Below are positions 1 to 10,716 of a DNA stretch of 64,000 nt, one piece after another. The notes beneath the pieces were generated by a model, which made no database searches, was not told the DNA's origin, and saw nothing but the letters and a program-made list of their open reading frames with translations. This DNA is from Gemmatimonadota bacterium (GTDB lineage Bacteria > Gemmatimonadota > Gemmatimonadetes > Gemmatimonadales > Gemmatimonadaceae): positions 124,001 to 188,000 of the forward strand of contig JAIUOB010000004.1 of assembly GCA_020161135.1 (NCBI GenBank), read 5' to 3'. Position numbers and translations under genes: made by a program. Position 1 is the stretch's first letter. Every line of letters starts with the position of its first letter.

Positions 1-152
1 AACCAGCCGAAGCGGCTCCCCTGCACGAACGCGCAACCGCCGCTCCCCGAGCAGGCCAGCGACCCGGTGAGCCCGAGCTTCCACATGTGCAGATACAGGG
101 CGACCATCGCGTTCACGAGCGCGATGATGGCGATCGTCTTGCGCAGCGACAC
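1..152 (-). CDS. Vitamin K epoxide reductase (VKOR) family protein, N-terminal part
   Basis: Reading the minus strand from a GTG at 152 gives about 50 residues that run off the left edge of the window. A hydrophobic first helix (TIAIIALVNAMVALYL) is followed by WKLGLTG and a pair of cysteines in LACSGSGGCAFVQ. This layout, a first membrane helix and then C-x5-C before a second segment, is that of the N-terminus of bacterial VKOR domains, membrane proteins that reoxidise DsbA-like thioredoxins during disulfide formation. The CxxC active site expected further downstream lies outside the window, so the assignment rests on the N-terminus alone. The start is a GTG because no in-frame ATG is visible upstream. 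The gene is divergent from the DUF485 gene at 255. Confidence 0.6.
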   Translation of the reverse strand, partial: MSLRKTIAIIALVNAMVALYLHMWKLGLTGSLACSGSGGCAFVQGSRFGW

Positions 153-254
153 GGCAGGGGTGGTGACGGAGCGTGGGGACAGCTCGGGATGTCGGCGACA
201 GCCGGCCCGGCCCACTCTACCGCGTAAGATCACCCGGCCGTACCTTCGCGCGCC

Positions 255-620
255 ATGACGCCCCCCTCCGTTCCTCCCGCGTCGCCGGCTGACGCCCCGC
301 CGTCCGCAGGCTCGCAGGCGCGCGCACTCGAGGCCACCCGCCGCGTCGCGTCCCAGCGCCGCGTGGTGGCCACGCTGCTCACGGCGGCCATGATCGTCGT
401 CTACTTCGGCTTCATCGCCCTGGTGGCCTTTCGCCCCGCCTTCCTGGCGTCACCGCTCGGCGACGGCCTGACCATCGGCATCGTGCTGGGCGCGCTCGTC
501 ATCGTGAGTGCGTGGCTGCTCACGCTGACCTATGTGTCGTGGGCGCACCGGCGCTACGACCCGGCGCTCGCCGCGTTGCGTGCGCACCCCGACGAGGCAT
601 CCGCCGGGCGTTCGGCATGA
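255..620 (+). CDS. DUF485 family inner-membrane protein (YjcH-like)
   Basis: A protein of 121 residues with a proline- and alanine-rich cytoplasmic N-terminus and two membrane helices (about residues 38-62 and 75-98), ending in a short charged tail. DUF485 proteins such as E. coli YjcH are small two-helix proteins encoded directly before cation/acetate symporters, and that is the case here: the stop codon overlaps the start of the next gene in an ATGA. Its exact role is unknown; it is presumed to assist the symporter. The sequence TACCTT lies 8 nt before the ATG and there is no clear Shine-Dalgarno, so the message may have a very short leader. Confidence 0.8.
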   Translation: MTPPSVPPASPADAPPSAGSQARALEATRRVASQRRVVATLLTAAMIVVYFGFIALVAFRPAFLASPLGDGLTIGIVLGALVIVSAWLLTLTYVSWAHRRYDPALAALRAHPDEASAGRSA

Positions 621-2158
621 GATACGGCCAACCGGACGCGGTCGCGATCGGCTTCTTCGGCGTCTTCATCGCCATCACCCTGGGCATCACCTGGTGGGCC
701 GCGCGACGCACGCGCACCGCCGAGCACTTCTACGCGGCCGGTCGCAGCGTGACCGCCGTGCAGAACGGCTTCGCGCTCGCGGGCGACTACATGAGCGCCG
801 CGTCCTTCCTCGGCATCGCGGGCCTCGTGTCCACGAGCGGGTTCGATGGGCTCATCTACTCGACGGGCTGGCTCGTGGGATGGCCAGTCGTGCTCTTCCT
901 CATCGCAGAGCCGCTGCGCAATCTCGGGCGCTACACGTTTGCCGATGTGGTCGCGGCCCGCCTGAATCCCGTGCCGGTGCGCATCGCGGCGGCGTGCGGC
1001 ACGCTGGCCACCATCGCCTTCTATCTCATCGCGCAGATGGTGGGCGCGGGATCGCTCATCCGTCTGCTGTTCGGCATCCCCTACGAGACGGCGGTGCTCA
1101 TCGTCGGCGCCGCGATGATGGCCTACGTGCTGTTCGGCGGCATGCTGGCGACGACGTGGGTGCAGATCGTGAAGGCCGTGCTGCTGCTCGGGGGCGCGGC
1201 GCTGCTCGCGCTGCTCGTGCTGTCGCAGTTCGGGTTCGATCCGCGGGCCCTCTTCGCAGCGGCGGCCCGTGCACACGGTGCCGGGGTGCTCGCGCCCGGC
1301 AAGCTCGTGTCCAATCCATGGGACGCCATCTCGCTGGGACTCGCGCTCATGTTCGGCACGGCAGGACTGCCGCACATCCTCATGCGCTTCTACACCGTCC
1401 CCGATGCGCATGCCGCGCGCCGCTCGGTGTTCTATGCCACAGGGCTCATCGGCACCTTCTACCTCATGACGTTCGTGCTGGGCTTCGGCGCCATGGTGCT
1501 CGTGGGCCCCGACGCGATCCGCGCCGTGGATGCCGGCGGCAACATGGCCGCGCCCATGCTCGCCGAGTTGCTGGGCGGCCGTGCGTTCCTCGGGTTCATT
1601 GCCGCGGTGGCCTTCGCGACCATCCTCGCGGTGGTCGCGGGGCTCGCACTGAGTGGGGCCGCCGCCATTTCGCACGATCTTTGGTCGAGCGTGGTACGCC
1701 GCGGAGCGCCCAAGCCCGGCGAGGAGCTCCGCGTGGCGCGCATCGCGACCGTGGCCCTCGCGCTCCTCGCCATCGCGCTCGGCGTGGCCTTCAAGGGGCA
1801 GAACGTCGCCTTCATGGTGGGGCTCGCGTTCGCGATTGCGGCGAGCGCCAACTTCCCCGCGCTCGTCTTGAGTGTCTTCTGGCGCCGCACGAGCACGGCG
1901 GGCGCCGCGACCAGCATGCTCGTCGGCACGGTCGCGACCGTGGGGCTCATCGCCCTCTCACCGGCGGTGCAGGTCGACCTGCTCAAGCACGCCACGGCAC
2001 CCTTCCCGCTCAAGAACCCGGCGCTGGTCACGATTCCGCTCTCGTTCCTGGTGGGCATCGCGGTGTCGCTGCTCTTTCCAGACCGCGATGGCGCAGCACG
2101 ATTCGCGGCGCTGGAACGACGCGTGCTGCTGGGGCAGGAAGGCGGCGAAGCGGCCTGA
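617..2158 (+). CDS. actP: Sodium:solute symporter, acetate permease (ActP) type
   Basis: A 513-residue membrane protein with about 13 hydrophobic segments, of the SSS (SLC5) family. The ATG at 617 overlaps the stop of the DUF485 gene (ATGA). Recognisable features are the N-terminal TWWAARRTRTAEHFYAAGR segment, the GDYMSAASFLGIAGL motif of the first core helices, and GTAGLPHILMRFYTVPD, typical of acetate/pyruvate permeases. Paired with a DUF485 protein, it most likely imports acetate or another short monocarboxylate with Na+ or H+. Substrate specificity cannot be fixed from sequence; propionate or pyruvate are possible. The length is slightly below the usual 530-550, with no missing core segment. 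Confidence 0.82.
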   Translation: MRYGQPDAVAIGFFGVFIAITLGITWWAARRTRTAEHFYAAGRSVTAVQNGFALAGDYMSAASFLGIAGLVSTSGFDGLIYSTGWLVGWPVVLFLIAEPLRNLGRYTFADVVAARLNPVPVRIAAACGTLATIAFYLIAQMVGAGSLIRLLFGIPYETAVLIVGAAMMAYVLFGGMLATTWVQIVKAVLLLGGAALLALLVLSQFGFDPRALFAAAARAHGAGVLAPGKLVSNPWDAISLGLALMFGTAGLPHILMRFYTVPDAHAARRSVFYATGLIGTFYLMTFVLGFGAMVLVGPDAIRAVDAGGNMAAPMLAELLGGRAFLGFIAAVAFATILAVVAGLALSGAAAISHDLWSSVVRRGAPKPGEELRVARIATVALALLAIALGVAFKGQNVAFMVGLAFAIAASANFPALVLSVFWRRTSTAGAATSMLVGTVATVGLIALSPAVQVDLLKHATAPFPLKNPALVTIPLSFLVGIAVSLLFPDRDGAARFAALERRVLLGQEGGEAA

Positions 2159-2165
2159 CGTGGCT

Positions 2166-2189
2166 GGGCGGCGGCAGGCTTCGCCGCCC
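2166..2189 (+). terminator. GC hairpin after the symporter gene
   Basis: A perfect 8-bp stem, GGGCGGCG/CGCCGCCC, with an 8-nt loop starts 7 nt after the actP stop codon. No T-run follows, so it may be a weak or factor-assisted terminator or a 3' end stabiliser. The rest of the gap to 2401 shows no gene I can support. Confidence 0.4.
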
Positions 2190-2401
2190 GGCCGACGGGC
2201 GGCCGGCAGACCTTGCTCGCGGCGTCGCTGGTTCCGGCGTGCGACGGCAGGCCCGTGCCTTTCCCCCCGAGCTGCACGGTAAGCTGATTCCTTTCAATGC
2301 CTTACAGCGTTTCCCCACAGCCGTGTGCGCTGCGGTCCGAATGGGTGAGTCCGATGGCACGGCTGTTGCGTTTCGTCCCCACGCAACCGCCGCCCGTCCG
2401 G

Positions 2402-2445
2402 GACAAGACGTGGTCCTCCGATGCCGGAGTTGACCAGGTCTTGTC
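2402..2445 (+). promoter_or_regulatory. Long two-part hairpin in front of the diguanylate cyclase gene
   Basis: GACAAGACGTGGTC (2402-2415) pairs with GACCAGGTCTTGTC (2432-2445), 13 of 14 positions. Inside it CTCCG (2416-2420) pairs with CGGAG (2425-2429) around the loop ATGC, leaving a 2-nt TT bulge. The structure ends 18 nt before the start codon at 2464, where a leader would be. It may be an mRNA leader structure controlling translation or a protein-binding palindrome; nothing in the sequence decides. No T-run follows, so it is not a standard terminator. Confidence 0.5.
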
Positions 2446-2463
2446 GCGATTCGCCCCCGTCAC

Positions 2464-3741
2464 ATGCTCCGTCGTCTGTCCGTCCGATTCCTCGCCTGGT
2501 GTCTGCTGGCCGCGCTCCCCGCTGGAGCGGCGGCGGCATCGGCCACGCGCCTCCCCTCCGATCGTCTCGGCGCCCTCGCACCGTGGCTCTCGGCCCTCGC
2601 GCTGGCGGTGGCCCTCATTGGATGGCGACTGTTGCACCGGGAGGTACAGGGTCGACTGCACGACGACTCCGTCGTGCGCGACCAGATGCGGCGCCTGCAC
2701 GAGGCCATGCACGCGAGCGTCGATGGACTGTTCCTGCTGCGCGCCGTGCGCACCACGCAGGGCGTGCTCGAAGACTTCGAGATCACGGATGTGAATCGCA
2801 GCGGCGCCGCCCTGCTCTATCGGGCGCCGGAGGCGCTGGTCGGGTGCCGCCTGCGCCGCGACATCGGTGGCCCCATCGGCGATGCGCTCTACGCCCGCTA
2901 CGCGTGGGCCCTCACCACCGGCACGCCGGTCGTGGAGGAGCAGCGCGTCAGCCGACGTCTGCTCGCGGCCGGCTGGGTGTTGCATCAGGCCATGCCCACC
3001 AGCGATGGCCTCGCCGTCACGGCGCGCGACATCTCCGACCGCAAGCGCGTCGAGCTCGCCCTGCGGCGGGCGAGCCTCACGGACGATCTCACGGGGCTCT
3101 ACAATCGCCGGGGCTTCATGGCACTGGCCGAGCAGCAGTTGCGCGTCGCGCGACGGTCCGGCAAGGACACCGTCGTGATGTACGCCGACATGGACGGCTT
3201 CAAGCAGCTCAACGATGACTATGGCCACGCGACGGGCGATCGTGCGCTCATCATGGTTGCCCGTCTCCTGCGTGAGACGGTGCGCGACTGCGATGTCGTG
3301 GCGCGATTGGGCGGCGACGAATTCACGATCCTCGCCTGCGAGGCCGATGGCAGCGGCGCGCGCGTCATTCAGCGCCGCATCGAGGAACGACTCGCCGTCA
3401 TGAACGCCAGCGGTGAACTGCCGGCACCGCTCGCGCTGACCATCGGCTACACGCGTGTCCGTCCCACCGACACGGCCGCCGTGGCCGAGCTGCTCGCGCG
3501 CGCCGACCAGTTGCTGTATGCGCGCAAGCGTCGGCGGCAGGTGGCGGGTGCCGTGCGGGCGCAGGCACCACGCGCAGCCGTCGCACGCACCGGACGCCGC
3601 ACGCCGGCGGTGCCGCCCATGGTGGTGCCCGCCGATGTGGCGGCGGTCGCCCGCGCGACGGTACGGCACCTGCCCACCTCCGTGGGCACGACCGCGACAC
3701 GTCCCGCACCGGCCGTTCCCGCGCCTGGCGTGCCGTCGTAA
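2464..3741 (+). CDS. Membrane-associated PAS-GGDEF diguanylate cyclase
   Basis: A 425-residue protein that should make cyclic di-GMP from two GTP. The N-terminus has a signal-like helix (residues 5-25) and a second hydrophobic stretch (about 38-56), then a PAS-like sensor region (about 75-195) and a GGDEF domain (about 200-360). The active-site GGDEF (283-287) is intact, the metal-binding DMDGF and the DLTGLYNRRGF entry motif are present, and an RxxD inhibitory site (RDCD, 274-277) sits at the standard spacing, so feedback inhibition by product is likely. The C-terminal 60 residues are basic and proline/alanine-rich with no recognised fold. An unusual hairpin lies directly upstream. Confidence 0.88.
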   Translation: MLRRLSVRFLAWCLLAALPAGAAAASATRLPSDRLGALAPWLSALALAVALIGWRLLHREVQGRLHDDSVVRDQMRRLHEAMHASVDGLFLLRAVRTTQGVLEDFEITDVNRSGAALLYRAPEALVGCRLRRDIGGPIGDALYARYAWALTTGTPVVEEQRVSRRLLAAGWVLHQAMPTSDGLAVTARDISDRKRVELALRRASLTDDLTGLYNRRGFMALAEQQLRVARRSGKDTVVMYADMDGFKQLNDDYGHATGDRALIMVARLLRETVRDCDVVARLGGDEFTILACEADGSGARVIQRRIEERLAVMNASGELPAPLALTIGYTRVRPTDTAAVAELLARADQLLYARKRRRQVAGAVRAQAPRAAVARTGRRTPAVPPMVVPADVAAVARATVRHLPTSVGTTATRPAPAVPAPGVPS

Positions 3742-3771
3742 CCGCGCCGCGGGGCTACCCCCGCGGCGCGG
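3742..3771. terminator. Perfect 13-bp hairpin between convergent genes
   Basis: CCGCGCCGCGGGG (3742-3754), loop CTAC, CCCCGCGGCGCGG (3759-3771): a perfect stem beginning at the stop codon of the diguanylate cyclase and ending 7 nt before the stop of the convergent kinase gene. It can act for both strands. There is no T-tract on either side. Confidence 0.6.
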
Positions 3772-3777
3772 CGGCGC

Positions 3778-5556
<1,779 letters not shown>

Positions 5557-5564
5557 GCCGAAGT

Positions 5565-8500
5565 CTAACGTCCCGGCGACGCGGACGGTGCCGACCTGAG
5601 GCGGAGGCGCACGCGCGTCCCCTGCGGGTCGCTCGCAACCACTTCGAGCGTGCCACCCCACCCTTCCACGAGTCGGCGGCTGATGGCCAGACCGAGCCCG
5701 CTGCCGCTCGTGCGCGTCGAGAAGTGCGGCTCGAAGATGCGGGGAAGCACCTCGGGCGCGATGCCACCGCCATCGTCCTGCACGTCGATGTGGACCATCC
5801 CGTCGTCGCGCGCGGCGGTCACCTCGACGCGCACGGTCCGCGCGCCGGCCAGACGGGCGTTCTCGAGGAGGTTGAGGAGCACCTCCTTCAGCTCGTCGCG
5901 CTGCGCGAACGCGTCCACCGTGGTCGGCGCTTCGGGGAGTACGGTGCGCCACTGGATGGCGCCGCCGCTCTCGCCGGGCGCCACGGCCGCCTGCGAGCGG
6001 TCGTCATCGTGGTGATGATCGCCCCCGAGCTGCTCGAGTTGCACCACATCCTGTACGGCCTGCCCCACGTCGACCGGTACGGCCGGTGCGCGCTCGGACG
6101 GTGCGGTGCCATATCGGGAGAAGGCGCGGGCGATCTCGTCGAGGTGATCGATCTCCTCCAGCACCCGTCCGACGTTCGTGTCGAGGATCGTGCCGAAATC
6201 GCTGCGCCCGTCACGCCACGCACGCCGCAGGTGCTGCACCCCCAGCCGGATGGGCGTGAGCGGGTTCTTGATCTCGTGCGCCACCTGTCGCGCCATCTCA
6301 CCCCAGGCGAGCACGCGCTGCGCCGACGCGAGATCGGTCACGTCGTCGAGCGTGAGCACCGCGCCGGCCGGCAGGCGCGTGAGGCGACCGCGCAGTTCGC
6401 GCGCGCCGAGCCGAAGCGCGAATGACTCCTCGTCGGCCGGATCGGCGTTCGCGCGTGCGAGAAAGCCCTGCGTCCGCTCGCCGAGCGCGCGCAGGCGCGG
6501 CGGCCACTGCGCGAGCGGCGGTGTCGGCAGGGCGAGATCGAGCAGCGTGAGTGCCTGGGGGTTGGCGAGGCTCACCTCGCCGGTCGGCAGGATGCCGAGC
6601 ACGCCGCTCGCCACATGCTGCAGCACGGCGGCCGTGCGCCGTTGTGCCGCCTCGAGCGCCGCGCGACTCGTCGCGAGATCCTGCGCCATGCGTCCGAACG
6701 CCCGATACACGGGGCCGAACTCCGTGGCGGGCGCGGCACCCGGCAGGCGCGATTCACTGCCCGCCGCCAGTGTGAGCGCCGCTTCGCGCAACTCTCCCAC
6801 GGGCCGCGCCAGCGAACGCGCCGCCACACCACTCAACCACACCGCGGCCAGGGCGCCCAGCATCGTGGCGACGAGCACCAGCACACCGAGATCCTCGCGG
6901 CGCCCATCGAGCGCGAACTCGTCGCCGCGCGCCGGCGTGGCAAGCACCGCGTCGCCCTCCGGGCCCCGTCCGAGGCGCCGGAAGCCCACGAGCGGACGCA
7001 ACCGCCCCGTGGTGATGCGCCGGGACACGAACTGTTCGTCCGGCTCGAGTTCGTCGTCCGCGAACGCCGCGGGAAGCAGGCGCCCCAGTGGGGCGAGGGC
7101 GTCGAGCACCGAGTCGCTCGCCGTCTCGAGCACGCCGTCGCGATAGAGGAAGAGCGGCGCACCGGTGCTCGAGGCCGCGCGACCGATCGCGCGCGTTCCC
7201 TGCTCCGCCGCCGCCACACGCAACGTCTCGCGGATGAGCAGCTCGCGACTGGCGCGATCGTCGTCCTGCAGGCGATACCACGCCCACAGCGCAAAGGTGG
7301 CCGCCGGCGCGATGAAGAAGGCCAACAGCGCCGCGCTGAGTCGCGCGCGGTAGGAGCGCGACCAGCGTGCGCGCCGGACGCGCACGAGTCGGCCGAAGGC
7401 GCCATCGGCGAGCGCCGTCGCGGCCCAGAGCCCGAGCACCACGAACGCGTCCAGCAGCACGAGCAGGGCGCCACGGGGGGCCAGCGCGTCGAGGCCGCGC
7501 AACTCGACCTCGGCGTGCACGCGACGGAGGTCGACGCTTCCCGGCACGTCGGCGGCCCCCACGACGCCGTCCGCGTGCAATGCATCGGCGCGCCGTCGCC
7601 ACGTGAGCGGCTTGGGGACCGTGTCACCGGGCTGTGGCGCACGCAGTTCCATGCGATACGGCGCTGCACGCGCCGGTGTCCCGGTCACGCCCGTGAACGT
7701 CGCGAATGGGTCGACCGGCAGCAGACGGGTACGCGGCGGAACGGCAATGGTGATGACCGTCCCGCTGGTGTCCGGCACGGCCGCCAGCAGCAGCGTGATC
7801 GGGCCGTCGGTGACGGTGCGGAGCTCGAGCGTGCCACTCGAGCGCGCGAGCAGTGCGAGCGTCGACTGCCCACCCGCCGTGTCCGTGACCGGCGCGAGGG
7901 CGAGCACCGCGCGCGCGCTGTCCAATTGGTCCGGCGACCACACCGCCAGCCGCGCCGGATAGCCAGCCCGCGCCAGCTCACTCTCGCCATAGCGACGCAG
8001 CAGCGTCGTCGTTCCCTGCTCGGGGCGGTGCACCTCGCGCACCGTCTGGGCAAACCGTTCGAGCAGGCGCAGCGCGTTCTCGTCGAGTGTCGAGAGACGC
8101 GCGAGGTCATGCTCCGCCAGTGCCACGCGGGCACGCATCGTCGCGCCCCACGTGAGGGTGACCGCGCCGCATCCGGCCACCACCGCAGCGGCCAGCACCT
8201 GCGCGAGCCCGCGCCGCGTGAGCGCCAACGCGAGCATCGCGAGGATCCACGGAATCGGATACCACCCCGGCCACGCGCCCGGTGCGCTCCACAGCACCGG
8301 CGCCGCGAGGGCGGTCGCGCTCGCGAGCAGTGGCGCCACCACCGCGGGCATCGCGCGCCGTGCGCCGAAGGCCGCCTGCCCAGCCGCCGCGCCGGCCAGC
8401 AGCATCGTGGCGCCGACGAGCGTGAGCGCCAACTGCCATGCCACCCACAGCCACACACCGGCACCGCTCACCGGCAACGCGATTCCCCGCGCGAGGTCGC

Positions 8501-9761
8501 GCAGCAGGAACGGCCCCGCCACCGCGATCACCAGCAGCGCACCGACGGCCAGCACGTGCCCCCGGCGACGACGACTGCTGCGCAGCGCGAACAACAGCAC
8601 CGCAAGCGCCAGCGCGGCCGTGATGAGCAGCGCCGCCGCGGTCGACGTGAGCGGACCACCCATCGGCGCGAAGTACGTCGACGGATCGAACACCGCCGAC
8701 ACATTGGAGAGGCCGGAGAGGGGCGTGAGCCCGACAACCCCGAGCACGAGCAACGCGGCCAGCAGCCGTCGTCGCGTATTGGCCGGACGCCGCCAGGCCA
8801 CCGCGAGCATGCCGGCACAGGCCACGGCGAGCGCGATGCTGTTGCGGGTGCGCAGGCGCTGCGTGACATCGAGTTCGGTCTCGCCGGCGCTGTAGGTCGC
8901 GGCGCGCACGCGCGCGAGACGACGACTGCCGTCCGGCACCACGACGACGGTGGTGCCCGGCGAGACGCTCGCACTGTCCGGACTCTCGATGATGGTGTGC
9001 GCCGCGTCGACGCCCGGCACCGTCGCCAGCAGTGGCCGCGCGAACCGGTCGGCTGGCGGCGCCGACGACAGCAGCGCAATGGCGACCACCTCGACGCTCG
9101 CCTGCGGACTCTGGGCGCGCGCGGCGAGCGAGATGTGAAAGGGACTCTCGATCAGCCGGACGCCGATGGCGCCTCCACTCGCGCCGCCCGCCGGGACCGG
9201 CGTGTGCGTCTGGCCGGCTTGCGCCACCAGCCGCCCGCGGTGGTACACGAGCACCGCCGACTCCACGTCGGGCGCGAGCGGTGGCGTGACCGCGGGTGCC
9301 TGCCCCGCCTCGACCTGCTGCACGAACGCCGGATCGCCGGCGTAGGCCCCTGCCGAGCGCCGCAGCACGTCCGCCACCTCGGTGACGCGCGCGGCCACCC
9401 GCCCCGCGCGCGCCTCGCGCTCCTGCGCCGACCACCCGCTCCAGTCGTGCCAGACGCTGGTCAGCGTGGCCGTCTCGACGACCGCGATCGCCGTGGCGAG
9501 GACGAGCGCGGCACTGGTGGCGAAGGCCGCCCACCGTGGACGGCGCACGGTGGGGAGCAGCACCGCCGAGAGCACCGCGGGCGCCGCCGCGACCGCAAGA
9601 CGCTTCCAGGACGGTCCATGCTGCCACACGGCAAAGGCGGCGCCGGCGGCGGCCACGCACACCAGCCAGGCGAGCGGCCATCGGTCCGCGGCCGTCCCGG
9701 ATGTGGGCGGCGGGACCACGGGGACACGCGGGGACGTCGCGGCAGGCTCGGCGGGCGGCAT
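5565..9761 (-). CDS. Very large multi-pass sensor histidine kinase, NtrY-like
   Basis: A 1,398-residue protein. The first 770 or so residues contain two extracytoplasmic-looking segments separated by a dense block of about eight membrane helices, then more helices near 790-810, another loop domain, and a helix with a HAMP-like linker (about 965-1030). A PAS-like region follows, then the kinase core: H-box ARQVAHEIKNPLTP (His near 1161), N-box NLLENARLAGA, and G-boxes DDGGGIAP and GSGLGLAIS. NtrY kinases share the HEIKNPLTPI H-box but are about half this length. No response regulator gene is adjacent; the Ser/Thr kinase immediately downstream is the obvious partner. The ligand is unknown. Confidence 0.82.
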   Translation of the reverse strand: MPPAEPAATSPRVPVVPPPTSGTAADRWPLAWLVCVAAAGAAFAVWQHGPSWKRLAVAAAPAVLSAVLLPTVRRPRWAAFATSAALVLATAIAVVETATLTSVWHDWSGWSAQEREARAGRVAARVTEVADVLRRSAGAYAGDPAFVQQVEAGQAPAVTPPLAPDVESAVLVYHRGRLVAQAGQTHTPVPAGGASGGAIGVRLIESPFHISLAARAQSPQASVEVVAIALLSSAPPADRFARPLLATVPGVDAAHTIIESPDSASVSPGTTVVVVPDGSRRLARVRAATYSAGETELDVTQRLRTRNSIALAVACAGMLAVAWRRPANTRRRLLAALLVLGVVGLTPLSGLSNVSAVFDPSTYFAPMGGPLTSTAAALLITAALALAVLLFALRSSRRRRGHVLAVGALLVIAVAGPFLLRDLARGIALPVSGAGVWLWVAWQLALTLVGATMLLAGAAAGQAAFGARRAMPAVVAPLLASATALAAPVLWSAPGAWPGWYPIPWILAMLALALTRRGLAQVLAAAVVAGCGAVTLTWGATMRARVALAEHDLARLSTLDENALRLLERFAQTVREVHRPEQGTTTLLRRYGESELARAGYPARLAVWSPDQLDSARAVLALAPVTDTAGGQSTLALLARSSGTLELRTVTDGPITLLLAAVPDTSGTVITIAVPPRTRLLPVDPFATFTGVTGTPARAAPYRMELRAPQPGDTVPKPLTWRRRADALHADGVVGAADVPGSVDLRRVHAEVELRGLDALAPRGALLVLLDAFVVLGLWAATALADGAFGRLVRVRRARWSRSYRARLSAALLAFFIAPAATFALWAWYRLQDDDRASRELLIRETLRVAAAEQGTRAIGRAASSTGAPLFLYRDGVLETASDSVLDALAPLGRLLPAAFADDELEPDEQFVSRRITTGRLRPLVGFRRLGRGPEGDAVLATPARGDEFALDGRREDLGVLVLVATMLGALAAVWLSGVAARSLARPVGELREAALTLAAGSESRLPGAAPATEFGPVYRAFGRMAQDLATSRAALEAAQRRTAAVLQHVASGVLGILPTGEVSLANPQALTLLDLALPTPPLAQWPPRLRALGERTQGFLARANADPADEESFALRLGARELRGRLTRLPAGAVLTLDDVTDLASAQRVLAWGEMARQVAHEIKNPLTPIRLGVQHLRRAWRDGRSDFGTILDTNVGRVLEEIDHLDEIARAFSRYGTAPSERAPAVPVDVGQAVQDVVQLEQLGGDHHHDDDRSQAAVAPGESGGAIQWRTVLPEAPTTVDAFAQRDELKEVLLNLLENARLAGARTVRVEVTAARDDGMVHIDVQDDGGGIAPEVLPRIFEPHFSTRTSGSGLGLAISRRLVEGWGGTLEVVASDPQGTRVRLRLRSAPSASPGR

Positions 9762-9837
9762 GGCCCACGATACCCCGCGTCACCCCAAACGGCGACGCCC
9801 CCGCAGACCCCTCGGCCGAACTCATTATGTTGCAGCA

Positions 9838-10629
9838 ATGTCTGCGACCGCCCTGGCGTCGACGCCGCGCCGCGGCGCACTGCGTTGGCCACCCCGCGCC
9901 CACTGCGGCGTGCTGGCCGCCGGGGTCGCCGTCGTCACCGTGCTCTCCCCCCTCGTGCCCCGCGCCGTCCGCGCCCAGTCCACCGCGCCCGCCACCCCCG
10001 CGCGTCTCGACGAAGGGAGCTTCACCGTCGTGCGCAACGGCCAACGCGTCGGCCGCGAGCAGTTCTCGGTGCAGCGCACCATCTCCGCCGACGGCGCCAC
10101 GTTGGCGCTGCGCGCAGAAGCGGCCGAGGGCGATCGGCGGAGTGCCGTGCGTCTCGAGGCCGATTCAGCCGGCACCCCCGTGCGCTATACCATCGAGGTG
10201 CGGCGCGGCGCCGAAACGACGCTCCGGCTGGGCGGTCAGCGAGTGCGCGGACGCTTCGCGACGCTGGCCCGCAGCTCCACCGGCGAGGCCGCCCGGGAGT
10301 ACCTGCTGCGCCCCCTCGCCGTTGTCGTGGAAGACGAGGGACTCGTGCAGTACGCGCTGCTGGTGCACGGTCGCACACTCGCGGTGGGAGACAGCCTCAC
10401 CCTGCCGTCGCTCATGCCGGCCGCGAACCGTCAGGACACCGTGCGCCTGGTGCTGGAGGCCGTGGATGAGCAGGTGCTCGTGGCCGCGACGCGACTCCCG
10501 GCGCAGCGCTGGCGGCTCATGGCGGGTGCGGAAGTCCGGCTGCTCTGGAGCGACGCCGACGGCCATCTCCTGCGGGTCCGCATTCCGTCCCGCGGCTTCG
10601 AGGCGCTTCGCGACGACGTCCCCCGCTGA
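9838..10629 (+). CDS. Secreted protein of unknown function
   Basis: 263 residues. The start is the ATG at 9838, which puts a basic stretch and a hydrophobic segment ending in VRAQS at residues 1-48, a plausible Sec signal peptide with cleavage near residue 47. The mature part is rich in beta-strand-like alternation (SFTVVRNGQRVGREQFSVQ, VRYTIEVRRGAETTLRLGG) and has no cysteine, resembling periplasmic or outer-membrane-associated beta-sheet domains. I do not recognise a family with confidence. The hexamer TATGTT ends 6 nt before the ATG and no Shine-Dalgarno fits, so the message is probably leaderless. It is divergent from the histidine kinase and precedes the export locus by about 90 nt. Confidence 0.7.
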   Translation: MSATALASTPRRGALRWPPRAHCGVLAAGVAVVTVLSPLVPRAVRAQSTAPATPARLDEGSFTVVRNGQRVGREQFSVQRTISADGATLALRAEAAEGDRRSAVRLEADSAGTPVRYTIEVRRGAETTLRLGGQRVRGRFATLARSSTGEAAREYLLRPLAVVVEDEGLVQYALLVHGRTLAVGDSLTLPSLMPAANRQDTVRLVLEAVDEQVLVAATRLPAQRWRLMAGAEVRLLWSDADGHLLRVRIPSRGFEALRDDVPR

Positions 10630-10716
10630 TTGGCCGGGACGATGCGTTCCCTGAAACCCTGTTCAGACGGGCGCCGTACGCCCCCCAGTCCAAACTCACC
10701 TCCCTCGCACGATTCC

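Noticed and set aside
6615..10469. Open plus-strand frame of 1,284 codons opposite the large histidine kinase
   Set aside because: Arg/Gln/His-rich translation without any domain; the kinase motifs on the other strand are unmistakable.
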